NCBI RefSeq assembly: GCF_004115975.1
Contig: NZ_SDDZ01000020.1
Span: 1 to 58,869 of the forward strand
From: Gelidibacter gilvus
GTDB lineage: Bacteria > Bacteroidota > Bacteroidia > Flavobacteriales > Flavobacteriaceae
Length of the DNA stretch: 58,869 bases
Direction: 5' to 3'
Within the stretch, counting starts at the first letter, position 1, and each line of letters starts with the position of its first letter. The notes beneath the pieces were generated by a model. The model saw nothing but the letters and a program-made list of their open reading frames with translations. It was not told where the DNA came from and ran no database searches. Positions 24,831 to 33,685 of the stretch are shown here, in pieces. A program made the translations under genes and the position numbers.

Positions 24831-25338
24831 TTTTTATTTTATTTGTGGTGATTGAATTATTCTGCCAAAACTGCTCTATCGTAAGATTTGAATTGTTTTG
24901 GTCAGTTTGCAGCTAAAGTAATGAAATATTTTTAATCTCAAAGCGCCCTGTACCATTACATTTGACTATCTTATTTTTGCCTCAAATCTGATTGCCATCC
25001 TTAAGTTACAATCTACTCCTTTCTCTTCTAATACATTACTGACCTCAGAAGGATACCACTCAGGAATTCAATGACAAAGTCCGCAAGATTATTCCAGAAA
25101 CGCCTACCCCGCTGAGCCCATCAATAAATTCCAGACCTAAAAAAGGGATGAAGCTATTGATCATGATACCAAACAAACATGCTCATTTCTTATGATAAGA
25201 ATTAAGAACCTCGGGGTATTAAAACCATATGGTGGGAATAAAGAAGGCGTCTTTGGATAACTCTTTGGATAACTCTTTTGAACAAAGACCCATCTCCGAT
25301 CTTCTTCCATCAATCTTAACAAAGATATTTCAACCCAG
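24831..25338. other. Gap between the ArsC-like and SDR genes
   Basis: The genes point away from each other across 632 bases. Apart from the 35-bp repeat (25209-25243) and the SDR control region (25339-25381), this part shows no frame with family resemblance. A duplicated AACTCTTTGGATAACTCTTT motif occurs at 25259-25278. Confidence 0.5.
25209..25243. repeat. 35-bp dispersed repeat, copy 2
   Basis: It begins CCTCGGGGTATTAAAACC and ends GGTGGGAATAAAG, matching 17968-18002 at 30 of 35 bases. Here the centre is the palindrome CCATATGG. The copies are 7.2 kb apart, both intergenic. Confidence 0.75.
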
Positions 25339-25381
25339 TGACCTAGGTCATTTCATTTGACACCTTAACCAATTATCTTTG
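25339..25381 (+). promoter_or_regulatory. Crp/Fnr-like palindrome and -7 box before the SDR gene
   Basis: TGACCTAGGTCA (25339-25350) is a perfect 12-bp palindrome. A -7 box TATCTTTG lies at 25374-25381, but no -33 element stands at the right spacing. With transcription starting near 25385 the palindrome would be centred about 41 bases upstream, the class II activator position. The half-site resembles those of the Crp/Fnr family. A one-mismatch copy lies at 41365-41376. Confidence 0.5.
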
Positions 25382-25462
25382 AAATGAAGATAAGCTGAGA
25401 ATCAGTTTATTATGATGAGAATGATATATGAAGATAGAGTTTAACCTTTAAAAATAAAAATT

Positions 25463-26221
25463 ATGAAAAGAGCAGAAAATAAAGTCGTCATTGTAACTGG
25501 TGGTGCATTGGGAATAGGTCGTGAAACGAGTCTTTTGTTAGCAAAACAAGGAGCCAAAGTAGCAGTGACTGATATTCTTGACAAAGAAGGACAGGCATTG
25601 GTTGAAGAGATCAAACAGGCAGGTGGGAAAGCGAAATACTGGCATCTTGATGTGTCTAACGAAAAAGAAGTTGAGAACGTTTATGCCGAAGTGGTCAAAG
25701 AATATGGCAGACTAGATGCCACTGTGAACAATGCCGGAATTGCTGGTCCAGACAAGCCTTCGTCAGAAGTAACCGAAAAAGAATGGGACCGCGTTATGGA
25801 CATTAATGTTAAAGGCGTTTTCTTTTGTACCAAACACGCCGTTCCACACATGAAAAAAGCAGGAGGTGGAAGTATTGTCAATATTTCTTCCATATATGGA
25901 ATCGTTGGTGCAGCAGATTTACCACCATACCATGCTTCTAAAGGAGCCGTTCGGGTCATGTCAAAAACCGATGCCATTCAATATGCAAAAGACAAGATTA
26001 GAGTGAACTCTGTTCATCCAGGATTTATATGGACGCCATTAGTGGAAGAATTAGCTCAAGGCGACCCAGGGTTCCGAAAGCACTTGGACAGTCTACATCC
26101 TATTGGACATATTGGCGAAGCTATAGATATTGCCTACGGAATTCTATATCTGATATCGGACGAATCTAAATTTACAACTGGAAGTGAATTGGTTATTGAT
26201 GGAGGTTATACGGCTATCTAA
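25463..26221 (+). CDS. SDR family NAD(P)-dependent oxidoreductase
   Basis: It has 252 residues, the classical short-chain dehydrogenase type. The cofactor motif TGGALGIGRETS (about 12-23) lies near the N-terminus, with Asp at the end of strand 2 (VAVTDILD) pointing to NAD. NNAG is at about 89-92, Ser in IVNISSIYG, the YHASKG catalytic Tyr/Lys at about 155-160, and the end is TTGSELVIDGGYTAI. The closest named relatives are cyclopentanol and glucose dehydrogenase types; the substrate is unknown. It is preceded by the activator-like palindrome and followed by catalase after 207 bases. Confidence 0.93.
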   Translation: MKRAENKVVIVTGGALGIGRETSLLLAKQGAKVAVTDILDKEGQALVEEIKQAGGKAKYWHLDVSNEKEVENVYAEVVKEYGRLDATVNNAGIAGPDKPSSEVTEKEWDRVMDINVKGVFFCTKHAVPHMKKAGGGSIVNISSIYGIVGAADLPPYHASKGAVRVMSKTDAIQYAKDKIRVNSVHPGFIWTPLVEELAQGDPGFRKHLDSLHPIGHIGEAIDIAYGILYLISDESKFTTGSELVIDGGYTAI

Positions 26222-26428
26222 AAAGAATGACCGTTGTTGGTGACAACTTACTTACCCACATACATTCTAGAGCATGAACAAGAATTTACTGTGCAAAATC
26301 TATCCTTTCTTAAGGTTTAACTGGTGTTAAAAATTTTTAAAGTTCTCGGACAAGTAGCGGAAATATTGTAACTTGATTCGCTAAATAACTAATGGAAAAC
26401 TTTATAACTAATTTAAAATCCAAAACCA

Positions 26429-27943
26429 ATGGAAGATAAAAAACCAAAACTAACACGACAAACTGGAGCGCCGGTTGGAGATAATCAAAACGTTCAAACT
26501 GCTGGACCACGCGGACCGATGTTAATGCAGGATGCTTGGTTTCTCGAGAAAATGGCCAACTTTGACCGAGAAGTTATTCCTGAGAGAAGAATGCACGCCA
26601 AGGGGTCAGGCGCTTTTGGAACTTTTACTGTAACGCATGATATTACACAATACACAAAGGCTAAGATTTTTAGTGAAGTAGGTAAAAAGACCGATATGTT
26701 TGGCCGATTTTCTACCGTTGCTGGCGAAAGAGGTGCCGCAGATACCGAAAGAGATATTAGAGGTTTTGCACTGAAGTTTTATACCGATGAAGGCATCTGG
26801 GATTTAGTGGGAAATAATACACCTGTATTTTTCTTCCGCGATCCGATGAAATTTCCAGACTTAAACCGTGCTGTTAAACGTGATCCAAAGACCAATTTAA
26901 GAAGTGCCAACAACAACTGGGATTTCTGGACCTTACTTCCTGAATCCTTACACCAAGTTACCATTACAATGAGTGATCGTGGCATTCCAAAAGGCTATAG
27001 AAACATGCACGGTTTTGGAAGTCATACCTTCAGTTTTATCAACAAAGAGAATGTAAGACATTGGGTGAAATTTCATTTTGTAAGTCAACAAGGTATTGAA
27101 AATCTATCTGATGAAGAAGCTATAAAAGTTGTTGGAATGGATAGAGAATTTTCTCAAAGAGATCTATTTGACGCTATTGAAAGAAAAGATTTCCCGAAAT
27201 GGAAAATGTTTGTTCAGATTATGACGGAAGAACAAGCGAAAACATACCGCTTCCATCCTTTCGACTTGACCAAAGTTTGGTCCAAAAAAGATTTCCCACT
27301 TATTCCTGTTGGAGAATTTGAATTGAACAGAAACCCAGAAAACTATTTTCAAGATGTGGAGCAAGCGGCTTTCAATCCACTAAATATTGTTCCCGGAATT
27401 GGATTCTCACCAGACAAAATGCTCCAAGGGCGATTGTTTTCTTACGGAGATGCACAACGCTATAGATTGGGAGTAAACCACTATCAAATTCCCGTAAACA
27501 AACCAACGTGTCCATATCATTCCAATCATAGAGATGGCACCATGCGCGTTGATGGCAACCACGGTGGCACATTGCATTACAATCCTAACAGTTATGGAGA
27601 ATGGCAAGAACAACCTGAAGCAAAAGAACCGCCTTTAGAATTGGATGGCTCAGCTTATGCTCATAATTTCAGGGATGATGATGAAGATTACTTCACTCAG
27701 CCAGGCGATTTGTTCCGCATCATTAAAGCTGATGGAAAAGAAAACTTATTATTCAACAATACAGCGGCACAAGTAGGTGGTGCAGAAAAATTTATCCAAA
27801 TCCGTCATATCAGAAACTGTTTCAAAGCCGATCCAGAATATGGGCAAGGCGTAGCAAAAGCACTTGGTTTAACCATGGACGAAGTCAACAGCTTCGACAT
27901 GACACCTTATGATAGATGGGCACCAAGACCTACCAACGGATAG
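26429..27943 (+). CDS. katA: Catalase (monofunctional, haem)
   Basis: It breaks H2O2 into water and oxygen. The 504 residues match the small-subunit clade. Active-site features are seen: the distal His in [15 protein letters not shown] (about 56-70), the distal Asn in [14 protein letters not shown] (about 127-140), and the haem-ligand Tyr in [17 protein letters not shown] (about 330-346). No signal peptide, so it should be cytoplasmic. Neighbours (SDR, DIP1984 protein, Dps further on) fit an oxidative stress setting. No OxyR-type site was recognised upstream. Confidence 0.97.
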   Translation: MEDKKPKLTRQTGAPVGDNQNVQTAGPRGPMLMQDAWFLEKMANFDREVIPERRMHAKGSGAFGTFTVTHDITQYTKAKIFSEVGKKTDMFGRFSTVAGERGAADTERDIRGFALKFYTDEGIWDLVGNNTPVFFFRDPMKFPDLNRAVKRDPKTNLRSANNNWDFWTLLPESLHQVTITMSDRGIPKGYRNMHGFGSHTFSFINKENVRHWVKFHFVSQQGIENLSDEEAIKVVGMDREFSQRDLFDAIERKDFPKWKMFVQIMTEEQAKTYRFHPFDLTKVWSKKDFPLIPVGEFELNRNPENYFQDVEQAAFNPLNIVPGIGFSPDKMLQGRLFSYGDAQRYRLGVNHYQIPVNKPTCPYHSNHRDGTMRVDGNHGGTLHYNPNSYGEWQEQPEAKEPPLELDGSAYAHNFRDDDEDYFTQPGDLFRIIKADGKENLLFNNTAAQVGGAEKFIQIRHIRNCFKADPEYGQGVAKALGLTMDEVNSFDMTPYDRWAPRPTNG

Positions 27944-28019
27944 TTTTTTGAATTAAAGTTAGGCATCACACATTGCCATAGATAATGGGATTTTGCGTGT
28001 TTATGGTAATGTGAAGGAT

Positions 28020-28050
28020 ACTATCACTGCTAACTTAGGAGATAGTTTTT
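28020..28050 (+). terminator. Probable terminator after catalase
   Basis: ACTATC (28020-28025) and GATAGT (28041-28046) pair across a 15-base loop and are followed by five T. Confidence 0.5.
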
Positions 28051-28147
28051 AAGACTGTCCAGAATCTCTTAATTGAGATCCTATTGTTTTAACGCGCTCT
28101 AAAGAACCGATAAGAGGTCCTTTATGAGTAAAAATATATAATATAAA

Positions 28148-28624
28148 ATGTCAGAAACACCCGTAAAAAATAAAAAAATCAAACTTGCAGAAGGGCTATT
28201 ACTTAGAGCGGATCTCATGAAGAAGATCGAACATCTTCAAAACAGGATCAGGCCTGTGCTCATTGTTTCGGATGATAAGCTTCCGCAGGAAGACCCGGAT
28301 AAATTACTTGCGCAACTGAGAAAAACAATTCAGGATTTAGAATCTATAGTCATTAGAATAAATAAAACCAATAATGAAACCCAGGTTGAAGGGGAAGGTT
28401 CTCTGATGGAAGCACTGGCAAAAAGAGATTCCTTAAAAATGCTTTCTGAGAAACTAAGAAATATAAGATATGCTGCGCAAGTAGATAATAGCGGTGACAA
28501 CAATCTTAAAACGACTATTGATATTAAAAAGTTACAAAATGAAATGGATCAAGCTGGAAGAGCATTTAGAGAGATCGACAGTAAGATTCAAGAAATTAAT
28601 TGGCTCACAGAGCTAAAAGATTAA
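28148..28624 (+). CDS. DIP1984 family protein
   Basis: It has 158 residues, almost all helical. The family pattern is clear: KLAEGLLLRADLMKKIEHL near the N-terminus, EDPDKLLAQLRK, RINKTNNET, LMEALAKRDSL and a C-terminal IDSKIQEINWLTELKD. Members of this family (named after a Corynebacterium protein, and sometimes called septicolysin-like) form helical hairpins; no function is established. It is flanked by terminators, so it is expressed alone. Confidence 0.88.
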   Translation: MSETPVKNKKIKLAEGLLLRADLMKKIEHLQNRIRPVLIVSDDKLPQEDPDKLLAQLRKTIQDLESIVIRINKTNNETQVEGEGSLMEALAKRDSLKMLSEKLRNIRYAAQVDNSGDNNLKTTIDIKKLQNEMDQAGRAFREIDSKIQEINWLTELKD

Positions 28625-28643
28625 GCCGAAAGGCGGAATGGTC

Positions 28644-28669
28644 GGGGCGAGTACCAGCCCCTTTTTTTT
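28644..28669 (+). terminator. Terminator after the DIP1984 gene
   Basis: GGGGC (28644-28648) and GCCCC (28657-28661) form a short strong stem followed by eight T. Confidence 0.8.
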
Positions 28670-28891
28670 GTGTGGGTTTTCGGGGCAAACTGAAAACTCT
28701 ACCGCGCAGAGCTGCTTGGGTTGCGGCAAGAATGTATTGTTTAGGACCCATTACTGCTTACAAATTACAAATGTATTAGGTAAAATTTACTACCAGGTGC
28801 TGACCGATCATTTTTTTAATTAAGTCTAAAAAGTGACTCTTCTTCACATTAAAAGATGGAAATAGTTCACATGAACCTTTAAATCAAATTT

Positions 28892-29449
28892 ATGAAAAAA
28901 CACAAAATCGCAGTAATTGTAGGAAGTCTTCGGAAAGAATCCTTCAATCTAAAAACGGCCAAAGAATTGATGGCAATGGCTCCAGAATCCTTATCACTCG
29001 AACTTCTAGACATATCAGGTCTTCCTATGTTCAATGAAGATCTGGAAGCAACTCCTCCAAAGGAATGGGTAGCCTTACGTGAAAAAATTAGAGCTGCAGA
29101 CGGCCTTCTCTTCGCGACACCGGAATACAACCGCTCTGTTCCAGGGGTTTTAAAAAACGCGATTGATGTAGGTTCTCGACCATATGGAGAAAATTCTTGG
29201 GATGGAAAACCGGCAGCTATTGTGAGTGTTTCTATTGGTGCAATCAGTGGCTTTGGAGCCAATCACCACTTGAGACAGTCGTTGACTTTCGTAAATGTAC
29301 CGGCCATGGCACAACCAGAAGCCTATATTGGAAATGCTGCAGACCTATTTGACGCTGATGGAAAGTTAATAAACGACTCTACCAAAGACTTTTTGAAGAG
29401 CTTTATGGTGGCCTTTGAAAAATGGGTTGAAACCCATGTGTCGCAATAG
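28892..29449 (+). CDS. NADPH-dependent FMN reductase family protein
   Basis: It has 185 residues of flavodoxin-like fold. The FMN phosphate loop GSLRKESFNLKTAKEL (about 11-26) and the PEYNRSVPGVLKNAIDVGSRP segment (about 76-96) are diagnostic. Enzymes of this group reduce quinones, azo dyes or chromate with NADPH; here the surroundings suggest quinone or electrophile defence, which is inference. A further conserved patch is KPAAIVSVSIGAISG. No signal peptide. The gap before it has no clear promoter. Confidence 0.92.
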   Translation: MKKHKIAVIVGSLRKESFNLKTAKELMAMAPESLSLELLDISGLPMFNEDLEATPPKEWVALREKIRAADGLLFATPEYNRSVPGVLKNAIDVGSRPYGENSWDGKPAAIVSVSIGAISGFGANHHLRQSLTFVNVPAMAQPEAYIGNAADLFDADGKLINDSTKDFLKSFMVAFEKWVETHVSQ

Positions 29450-29705
29450 GACTGTTTAAATAGCTTAGTCAAAAAGATTGTGAGTTTTTTAATAATTCTC
29501 AAAAGACCACAATCCATTAAAGTTGATACTAATAATTGGGAGTGGGTTTGATACTAAGAAATAACGCTCCTAATTAAAAATATAATGTCAGACGGTTCAA
29601 AAGGAATCAGAAGGCATCATAATTTCAGTTGATGGTGAAAGCTATCAGCAAATTCTCTTAAATAGAGTAAACAATTAAAAATTAACATTTAAAAAATTAA
29701 ATACA

Positions 29706-30275
29706 ATGAGAAATCTTATGACATTAGTAGCTGTACTATTCTTTACAGTAAGTTCTTTTGCACAAACACAATGGAAGGTAGATCCATACCACTCCTCGTT
29801 AAATTTCAATATCTCACATTCTGGAATTAGTATTGTGAATGGGAAGTTCTTGGAATATACAGGAAACTTAACTACAGATGGAGAAGCACTTAAAGATGCC
29901 AATTTTGATTTCAATGTCAAAGTAAATAGTGTTGATACAAGTGTAGAAAACCGAGATAAACACTTGAGAAGCGCCGATTTTTTTGATGTAGAAAAATTCC
30001 CAAATATGACTTTTAAAAGCACAAAAATTTTGGCCACCGGAAAACCAAATGAGTATTTACTGTACGGGAAACTGACCATAAAGGATGTTACAAAAGACGT
30101 GATCTTTGACCTGCATTATGGTGGATCAGTCACCAGCGATCAAGGTCAGAAAATAGGTGTAAAGGCCCAAACAACTATCAATAGGTTTGATTACAACATT
30201 AATTTCGACCCAGCAGCGGCCGGTGTTGGTAAAGACGTCAACATCATTGTACACTTACAACTTGCAAAACAATAA
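29706..30275 (+). CDS. YceI family periplasmic protein
   Basis: It has 189 residues with a signal peptide (MRNLMTLVAVLFFTVSSFA, then QTQWKVDPYHSSLNF). The lipocalin-like YceI barrel follows: HSSLNFNISHSGISIVNGKF, SVDTSVENRDKHLRSADFFD, PNMTFKSTKI, DVTKDVIFDLHYGG. The family binds isoprenoid chains; a polyisoprenoid-binding or acid-stress role is known for some members. It should sit in the periplasm. The region after it is a decayed gene. Confidence 0.93.
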   Translation: MRNLMTLVAVLFFTVSSFAQTQWKVDPYHSSLNFNISHSGISIVNGKFLEYTGNLTTDGEALKDANFDFNVKVNSVDTSVENRDKHLRSADFFDVEKFPNMTFKSTKILATGKPNEYLLYGKLTIKDVTKDVIFDLHYGGSVTSDQGQKIGVKAQTTINRFDYNINFDPAAAGVGKDVNIIVHLQLAKQ

Positions 30276-30317
30276 TATAAAACCTGAAAAATCCAGCAAG
30301 AAAAGGTGTAGAAAATA

Positions 30318-30668
30318 GGTGCTCTACATTTAGCAGTGGCGATATAGAAAAACTCGTGGCAACCATCTCAGATGACACCGTCTGGATTTACCATTGTACG
30401 CCACTTGTACCTTCTGGAGTTTATGAAAAGCTTGAAAAGTAAAAAGGTGTAATATTTTTTTACCAATAGTCTTGAAAGAACTGAAATTGTCAATTTTCAA
30501 CCACAATAATATATCGTTGAAGGAAACAAAGTGGTGGTTTTGGGTAAAGAACATCAAAGAGTATAAAGATCCGTAAGGGAATTAAACCTAAAATGGGTTC
30601 AAATAAACACCTTTGAAAACGGTTAGATTAGAAAAATTGAGGAGTTGGCAACTTCCGAAGAAGTTTAA
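30318..30668 (+). pseudogene. Decayed SnoaL/NTF2-like gene
   Basis: Fragments in several frames read FSSGDIEKLVATISDDTVWI, then PLVPSGVYEKLEK and a stop, later YIVEGNKVVVLGKEH, WVQINTFENG, a stop, and IRKIEELATSEEV. Together they trace a whole SnoaL-like (NTF2 fold) protein of the kind common in stress loci, broken by at least four stops and frameshifts. The 5' end is not clear. No intact copy lies in the window. Confidence 0.75.
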
Positions 30669-30803
30669 GTGGGCTGGGTAATCAGTATGTTCGTATGTTC
30701 TATAATGGCTATTGTGGAATACAATTGGCTCAGACTAACTTAGAATATTACTCACATTGATTAAGAATCTCGGTCCCTACAAAACCGTTAAAAATAAAAA
30801 AAC

Positions 30804-31739
30804 ATGAATAAAGAAGCAATAAAAAACAATCCGCTGTTATGTGACATAGAAACGGGAATGTGCGAAATAACTGATGAAAATACAGACACTTCATCCAAAA
30901 ACACGAAACCATCAACAAAAAAATCCGTAAAGGTCATTTATTACACGGATCCTATTTGTTCATCATGTTGGGGCATAGAACCTCAACTGCGTAAGCTTAA
31001 ATTGGAATACGGTAATGCCATTGAATTCGAATATAGAATGGGAGGCTTATTGCCGGATTGGAATTATAATAGCGGTGGGATTGGGAAACCATCAGACGTG
31101 GCAGGACATTGGGATGAAGTGAGTGTTCATTACGACATGCCCATTGACGGCGACCTATGGTTGGAAGACCCTTTAGACTCTTCTTATCCCCCATCCATCG
31201 CTTTTAAAGCAGCAGAACTGCAAGACCCTGAAAAAGCACTCCTGTTTCTTCGTGAAATGAAGGAACTAGTTTTTCTACACAAGAAAAATATTGCAAAGTG
31301 GGAGCATTTAGAAGTTGCCGCCAAAAAAGTAGGATTAAATACAGAAAAACTCAAAACCGATTTTGAAAATAATGCAAAAGCATTGTTTGAAGAAGACTTG
31401 AAATTAGGAAGAGAATTGGGCGTTAGAGGCTTCCCTACCCTATTCTTTGTAGATAATACTGGTCAGAAAGAAATCGTTTATGGCACCAGACCTTATGCTT
31501 TTTACGAAATGGCCATTCTTAAATTGAATCCAAATGCTGCAAAAAGTGAATACAGTAAAAATTGGGAAAATCTCTTCTCAATATACCCCTCACTCACCGC
31601 AAAAGAGTTTTCTGAACTTTCGGGTGCTCCAAGAAACGAGAGTGAAAAACAATTAAATGAGCTGGTCGAAAAAGGCAATTTAGAAAAGCATACCACTAAA
31701 AATGGCGCTATCTGGAAAATCAAGAATGAAATCCACTAA
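30804..31739 (+). CDS. DsbA family thioredoxin-fold protein with C-terminal winged helix
   Basis: It has 311 residues and no signal peptide. A charged N-terminal extension (1-45) is followed by a DsbA/FrnE-like domain with a CxxC site in YYTDPICSSCWGIEPQL (about 50-66) and the cis-Pro in GVRGFPTLFFVDN (about 203-215). The last 65 residues (IYPSLTAKEFSELSGAPRNESEKQLNELVEKGNLEK) look like a winged helix. The layout recalls SpxH/YjbH-type cytoplasmic adaptors of ClpXP, but no Spx partner with cysteines is present here. A role in cytoplasmic thiol stress is inferred. Start ATG at 30804; RNA control not seen. Confidence 0.85.
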   Translation: MNKEAIKNNPLLCDIETGMCEITDENTDTSSKNTKPSTKKSVKVIYYTDPICSSCWGIEPQLRKLKLEYGNAIEFEYRMGGLLPDWNYNSGGIGKPSDVAGHWDEVSVHYDMPIDGDLWLEDPLDSSYPPSIAFKAAELQDPEKALLFLREMKELVFLHKKNIAKWEHLEVAAKKVGLNTEKLKTDFENNAKALFEEDLKLGRELGVRGFPTLFFVDNTGQKEIVYGTRPYAFYEMAILKLNPNAAKSEYSKNWENLFSIYPSLTAKEFSELSGAPRNESEKQLNELVEKGNLEKHTTKNGAIWKIKNEIH

Positions 31740-31846
31740 ATTCTTGATTAATGAAATGAAGAATTTGGACCCTTCAGAAGTAAAAACACAGGTTGATATC
31801 AACCGTTGATTAATAAATTAAATTATAAACTTTAAAACTTAAAAAA

Positions 31847-32320
31847 ATGGCAAAATTAAATTCAATTGGATTGGACATACAAAAATCCAAAGTACTTGCA
31901 GAGAAACTCAATGAACTCTTAGCTGATTATTCGATTTTTTATCAGAACGTTAGAGGCTATCACTGGAACATTAAAGGAGATAAATTCTTCGAGCTACACG
32001 ACAAGTTCCAAGAACTTTACGAAGATTTATTTATAAAAATTGATGAAGTAGCAGAACGCATTCGGACCCTTGGCCACACTCCAAATCACAAGTTTTCTAT
32101 TTATCAGAAAGAAGCTAAAATCAAAGAAAGTTCTGAAGTGGCCGACGGAATTCAGGACATGAAAGATACGCTTGAATCCTTCAAAATCATCATCATCCTA
32201 CAACGAGAGATTTTGGATCTTTCGGCTGATGCAGAAGACGAAGGAACCAATGCATTAATGAGCGATTATATTAGCGAACAAGAAAAACTGGTTTGGATGT
32301 ATTCCGCCTATTTGAAATAA
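31847..32320 (+). CDS. dps: Dps-like DNA-protecting ferritin
   Basis: It has 157 residues. The ferroxidase site pattern of Dps is complete: the His in NVRGYHWNIKGDKFFELHDK (about 38-57), the second His/Asp pair in ELHDKFQELYEDL, and DEVAERIRTLG (about 65-75). Dodecamers oxidise and store iron and can coat DNA, lowering Fenton damage. Cytoplasmic. It lies 107 bases after the DsbA-like gene; no terminator was seen between, so co-transcription is possible. Confidence 0.95.
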   Translation: MAKLNSIGLDIQKSKVLAEKLNELLADYSIFYQNVRGYHWNIKGDKFFELHDKFQELYEDLFIKIDEVAERIRTLGHTPNHKFSIYQKEAKIKESSEVADGIQDMKDTLESFKIIIILQREILDLSADAEDEGTNALMSDYISEQEKLVWMYSAYLK

Positions 32321-32444
32321 TTGGTTGAAATGCTATTATAACTTCTCACAATTTTCTGAAGGCAAATCAAATAGCAATTATAGCAAAGACCAATTTAACC
32401 ATCGGTTTAGAATTCTAAATGAGACTTATGGTAGTAAGATGTCG

Positions 32445-32512
32445 GACATGGGACATGATAAAATGATGTGTAAATAACCATCTTTTTCTCAAAGCAAAAA
32501 TTGTCCCATGTC
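32445..32512. promoter_or_regulatory. 10-bp inverted repeat in the gap before the RaiA/HPF gene
   Basis: GACATGGGAC (32445-32454) and GTCCCATGTC (32503-32512) are exact inverted copies with 48 bases between; the match extends loosely on both sides. The pair lies 80-150 bases before the start codon at 32594. It may be a terminator for dps, or a regulator site; no T run follows. Confidence 0.4.
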
Positions 32513-32593
32513 ATGCGTCTTAGAATCATATGTGACAGCGAGTTGATTTTGCAGGAATTCTTTAAATTTAATAATACTATAAAAAACATATTT

Positions 32594-32899
32594 ATGAAAT
32601 ACACAGATAACATTTCCGGAATAAAAATTAACATTGAAGCGGTAGATATTAGCATTGGAGACGATGTAAGGGATACCATAGGTAAAGTTATTACGCGCCT
32701 TAGTCGTTTTTATGACAGAATCGAATGGGCAGATATCTATTTGGAAGATAAAAAAGATAAAAGTACAAAACAAAAGCAGGTCAGTATCCGATTAGGCATT
32801 CCTGGGAATGATCCCTTTGCTTCCGATTATGGCGATGATTTCCATGCGCTGTTGACCTCTGTAGAAGATAAACTGCAAAAACAATTGGAAAGGAGATAA
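32594..32899 (+). CDS. RaiA/HPF-like ribosome-associated protein
   Basis: From the ATG at 32594 it has 101 residues (the frame is open for 31 codons further up without family resemblance). It has the beta-alpha-beta fold of RaiA/HPF: KINIEAVDISIGDDVRDTIGKVITRL, FYDRIEWADIYLEDKKDKS, QVSIRLGIPGND and HALLTSVEDKLQKQLER. Proteins of this class bind the 30S decoding centre and hibernate ribosomes in slow growth. It seems to lack the C-terminal domain of long HPF, so it is a short form. Next to dps, a starvation role is likely. Confidence 0.85.
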   Translation: MKYTDNISGIKINIEAVDISIGDDVRDTIGKVITRLSRFYDRIEWADIYLEDKKDKSTKQKQVSIRLGIPGNDPFASDYGDDFHALLTSVEDKLQKQLERR

Positions 32900-33027
32900 A
32901 ATAAGCTAAAATGGAGATTGAATCCATCAAGGTCTATTCCTATTTGTTTTTGATTTAGATCTGGAACACAACGGGATTTTTACCATATTTACATAATAGA
33001 TTGCCTAACTCAAAAACCAACTAAGTA

Positions 33028-33645
33028 ATGGAATCTCTCCGAATTATTGAAATTGTTGGCACTGCAGCTTTTAGTATTGCTGGGGCATTTGCCGCTATGG
33101 AAAAAAGACTGGATGTTTTTGGGGTTTTTATTATTGCTTTTATAACCGCATTGGGCGGCGGTACTTTGCGTGATGTCCTAATTGGCAAAGTTCCCGTCAA
33201 TTGGATGCTCGACCTGAGTTCGGCAGTAGTTGTGCTGATCAGTACAATTGCAGTCCTTTTTTTTAAAAGTGTGATAAAAAATTACCATAACGTGTTGTTG
33301 TTTTTTGATTCTATCGGCCTCGGTTTTTTTACTGTGGTCGGTATTCAAACAGGAATTGCGCTTGACTTACATCCCATAATCAGTATCTCACTCGGAACAA
33401 TTACAGCGTGTTTTGGCGGTGTGATCAGGGATGTTTCCTTAAGCAACATCCCACTTATTTTCCAGAAGGAAATTTATGCGACCACGTGTATTTTCGGAGG
33501 CATCATTTTTTTCCTTTTGCTTATGTTGGATGTTCCCAAAATGCCGGTTGAAATTATTTGTCTCGTTTCCATCGTTTTATTTCGATTATTATCGGTCAGA
33601 TATCACTGGCATTTGCCTACCATCTATAAACTAGAGAAACCATAA
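33028..33645 (+). CDS. TRIC cation channel family protein (YicG-like)
   Basis: It is an inner-membrane protein of 205 residues with seven hydrophobic segments in two similar halves. Each half has a glycine-rich kinked helix: AFITALGGGTLRDVLIGKVP (about 45-64) and LGTITACFGGVIRDVSLSNIP (about 130-150). The prokaryotic trimeric intracellular cation channels share this layout and pass K+ or other monovalent ions. Its role in this organism is not known. The pirin gene follows 40 bases later and is probably in the same unit. Confidence 0.92.
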   Translation: MESLRIIEIVGTAAFSIAGAFAAMEKRLDVFGVFIIAFITALGGGTLRDVLIGKVPVNWMLDLSSAVVVLISTIAVLFFKSVIKNYHNVLLFFDSIGLGFFTVVGIQTGIALDLHPIISISLGTITACFGGVIRDVSLSNIPLIFQKEIYATTCIFGGIIFFLLLMLDVPKMPVEIICLVSIVLFRLLSVRYHWHLPTIYKLEKP

Positions 33646-33685
33646 TCATAAACACTTACTTACCTCAATATTTAAAAAAGTCACT

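Noticed and set aside
28638-28823. 61-codon frame after the DIP1984 gene
   Set aside because: It runs across the terminator hairpin and has no family resemblance.
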